Shown one piece after another: positions 62,147-64,000 of a stretch of DNA of 64,000 nucleotides (the first letter of the stretch is position 1; every line of letters starts with the position of its first letter). The translations under genes and the position numbers were made by a program. Source of the stretch: Candidatus Phosphoribacter baldrii (GTDB lineage Bacteria > Actinomycetota > Actinomycetes > Actinomycetales > Dermatophilaceae); contig JADIZV010000002.1 in assembly GCA_016704565.1 (NCBI GenBank), forward strand, positions 186,001 to 250,000, read 5' to 3'. The notes under the pieces were generated by a model. That model searched no databases. It worked only from the letters and a program-made list of their open reading frames with translations, and had not been told where the DNA came from.

Positions 62147-62152
62147 CGGCCC

Positions 62153-63895
62153 ATGGAGCAGACCTCAGGTGCGGCCCGCTGGCAGGCCCGCTACGACAAG
62201 GCGACGGCACGCGGCCAGGTCCGGGACGCGGACTTCACCACCCTGTCCGGTATGCCGCTCGACCCGGTCTACGGGCCGGGGCTGCACGGCATACCGGAGC
62301 CGCAGACCGACGCCGAGCGCGAGCGGATGGAGCGGATCGGGTGGCCGGGGGAGTTCCCGTTCACCCGCGGGCTTTACCCGACGGGCTACCGCGGGCGGAC
62401 CTGGACGATCCGGCAGTTCGCCGGGTTCGGCAACGCGGTCCAGACCAACGAGCGCTACAAGATGATCCTCGAACGCGGCGGTGGCGGTCTGTCGGTCGCG
62501 TTCGACATGCCCACGCTCATGGGCCGCGACTCCGACGACCCGCACAGCCTCGGTGAGGTTGGGCACTGCGGCGTGGCGATCGACTCGGCGGCCGACATGG
62601 AGGTGCTGTTCGGCGGCATACCGCTGGGCGAGGTGACCACCTCGATGACGATCAGCGGCCCCGCCGTGCCGGTCTTCTGCATGTACCTCGTCGCCGCCGA
62701 ACGCCAGGGCGTCGACATCGGCATCCTCAACGGGACCTTGCAGACCGACATCTTCAAGGAGTACATCGCACAGAAGGAGTGGCTCTTCGAGCCGGGCCCG
62801 CACCTGCGGCTCATCGGCGACCTCATGGAGTTCTGCACCCAGAAGATCCCCAACTACAAGCCGCTGTCGGTCTCGGGCTACCACATCCGCGAGGCGGGGT
62901 CGACGGCCGCGCAGGAGTTGGCGTTCACCCTCGCCGACGGGTTCGGCTATGTCGAGCTCGGCCTGTCGCGCGGGCTGGACATCGAGACCTTCGCGCCGGG
63001 CCTGTCGTTCTTCTTCGACGCCCACGTCGACTTCTTCGAGGAGATCGCGAAGTTCCGTGCGGCGCGGCGGATTTGGGCCCGCTGGATGCGCGATGTTTAC
63101 GGCGCCACAACCGACAAGGCCCAGTGGCTGCGGTTCCACACCCAGACCGCTGGCGTGTCCCTCACCGCTCAGCAGCCCTACAACAACGTCGTCCGCACGG
63201 CCGTCGAGGCCCTGGCCGCGGTGCTCGGAGGCACCAACTCGCTGCACACCAACGCGCTCGACGAAACCCTCGCACTGCCGACCGAGCAGGCCGCCGAGAT
63301 CGCCCTGCGCACGCAGCAGGTGATCATGCACGAGACCGGCGTGACCAACGTCGCCGACCCGCTCGGCGGCTCGTGGTATGTCGAGGCCCTCACCGACCGG
63401 ATCGAGGCCGAGGCCGAGGCGATCTTCGCGCGGATCAAGGACCTCGGTGTGCTCGGGCGACGGGCCGGCGCCAGCGGCCAGGTCGAGCATGAGATCGGCC
63501 CGATGACCTCCGGCCTGCTGCGGGGCATCGAGGAGGGCTTCTTCATGTCCGAGATCGCCGACGCGGCCTTCCAATACCAGATCGCCCTTGAGAAGGGCGA
63601 CAAGAAGGTCGTCGGGGTCAACTGCCTCACCGACTCGGTCAGCCACGACCTGGAGATCCTGCGGGTCAGCCACCAGGTCGAGGTCGATCAGGTCGCCGAC
63701 CTCACCAGCCGCCGGGCCGCGCGCGACGAAGGCGCCGTCCAGGCCGGGCTCGCCGCCATGCTCGACGCCGCCCGCGGCGGGGTCAACATGATCCCCGCGA
63801 TGCTCGATGCGGTCCGCGCCGAAGCCACCCTCGGCGAGATCTGCGACGCGCTGCGAGCCGAGTGGGGCGTCTACCGGGAGCCCGCCCGGTTCTGA
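62153..63895 (+). CDS. Acyl-CoA mutase large (catalytic) subunit, B12 domain absent
   Basis: 580 residues of the methylmalonyl-CoA/isobutyryl-CoA mutase catalytic barrel: FPFTRGLYPTGYRGRTWTIR, GGGGLSVAFDMPTLMGRDSD, GYHIREAGSTAAQELAFTLA, YNNVVRTAVEALAAVLGGTN, LHTNALDETLALPTEQAAEI and GGVNMIPAMLDAV. There is no DxHxxG B12-binding domain, so a separate small subunit must exist outside the window. The length and opening resemble IcmA/HcmA-type large subunits; which acyl-CoA it isomerises cannot be told here. Confidence 0.88.
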   Translation: MEQTSGAARWQARYDKATARGQVRDADFTTLSGMPLDPVYGPGLHGIPEPQTDAERERMERIGWPGEFPFTRGLYPTGYRGRTWTIRQFAGFGNAVQTNERYKMILERGGGGLSVAFDMPTLMGRDSDDPHSLGEVGHCGVAIDSAADMEVLFGGIPLGEVTTSMTISGPAVPVFCMYLVAAERQGVDIGILNGTLQTDIFKEYIAQKEWLFEPGPHLRLIGDLMEFCTQKIPNYKPLSVSGYHIREAGSTAAQELAFTLADGFGYVELGLSRGLDIETFAPGLSFFFDAHVDFFEEIAKFRAARRIWARWMRDVYGATTDKAQWLRFHTQTAGVSLTAQQPYNNVVRTAVEALAAVLGGTNSLHTNALDETLALPTEQAAEIALRTQQVIMHETGVTNVADPLGGSWYVEALTDRIEAEAEAIFARIKDLGVLGRRAGASGQVEHEIGPMTSGLLRGIEEGFFMSEIADAAFQYQIALEKGDKKVVGVNCLTDSVSHDLEILRVSHQVEVDQVADLTSRRAARDEGAVQAGLAAMLDAARGGVNMIPAMLDAVRAEATLGEICDALRAEWGVYREPARF

Positions 63896-63913
63896 TCGCC
63901 GCGCCACACGCAC

Positions 63914-63953
63914 GAGGTATGCCGCGTGCCCCAGGGGGCGCGCGGCATACCTC
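63914..63953 (+). terminator. 13-bp hairpin of a GTATGCCG pair after the mutase
   Basis: GAGGTATGCCGCG (63914-63926) and its complement (63941-63953), 19 bases after the mutase stop. Confidence 0.65.
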
Positions 63954-64000
63954 TGCGTGGGGCTCAGCAGGTGAACGTGGGATGGGCACCGATTTGGCGA
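63954..64000. other. Window end, possible 3' tip of a minus-strand gene
   Basis: Read on the minus strand the last ~35 bases encode QIGAHPTFTC followed by a stop at 63966-63970. Too short to judge. Confidence 0.15.

Overview
This is a high-GC actinobacterial chromosome segment, probably from the Micrococcales (an Intrasporangiaceae- or Dermatophilaceae-like organism; the family is a guess). The backbone follows the gene order known around lysA-thrABC-rho-atp in Mycobacterium tuberculosis: lysA (cut by the left edge), hom, thrC, thrB, rho, rpmE, prfA, prmC, a Sua5-type gene, a WecA-type transferase, atpI-like genes, atpBEFHAGD, atpC, a DUF2550 gene, a cobalamin adenosyltransferase, nucS, methylmalonyl-CoA epimerase and thiolase. 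Lineage-specific genes sit between these landmarks (a lipase, a TRIC channel, an SDR, a DCC protein, a DUF4240 lipoprotein, glyA).

The striking accessory region is 25.1-30.6 kb. The atp operon ends at atpD with a strong hairpin. atpC lies 5.5 kb further on with its own promoter. Between them, on the opposite strand, is a tight operon: an 85-residue Cys-rich peptide ending in Cys, a PqqD-M50 metalloprotease fusion, an ABC ATPase, a large permease, a small membrane protein, an isoprenylcysteine-methyltransferase-like (ICMT) enzyme and another small membrane protein. It looks like a peptide maturation and export system (bacteriocin or pheromone) and matches no family I can name exactly. A frameshifted gene and a small inverted-repeat element lie between it and atpC.

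From 31 to 64 kb many genes serve the ethylmalonyl-CoA pathway and B12-dependent acyl-CoA metabolism: adenosyltransferase, ethylmalonyl-CoA mutase-like protein, double 3-hydroxyacyl-CoA dehydrogenase, crotonyl-CoA carboxylase/reductase, methylmalonyl-CoA epimerase, thiolase, MeaB and a second acyl-CoA mutase large subunit beside a MarR regulator. meaB carries a frameshift. nucS and a Pit phosphate transporter are both truncated at one shared junction. The rest holds a DUF294/exonuclease pair, an AI-2E-type exporter, an AbiEi/DUF559-like gene between two identical palindromes, an amino-acid permease, GlgX, a double-GNAT protein, a MacB-like ABC system and an aldo/keto reductase.

The whole window is peppered with the octamer GTATGCCG / CGGCATAC (about 100 copies by hand count). 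It occurs in genes in every reading frame and, between genes, often as inverted pairs that form hairpins. This resembles a DNA-uptake-type or HIP1-like genome-wide word. I recognise no tRNA, rRNA, CRISPR array, transposase or prophage.
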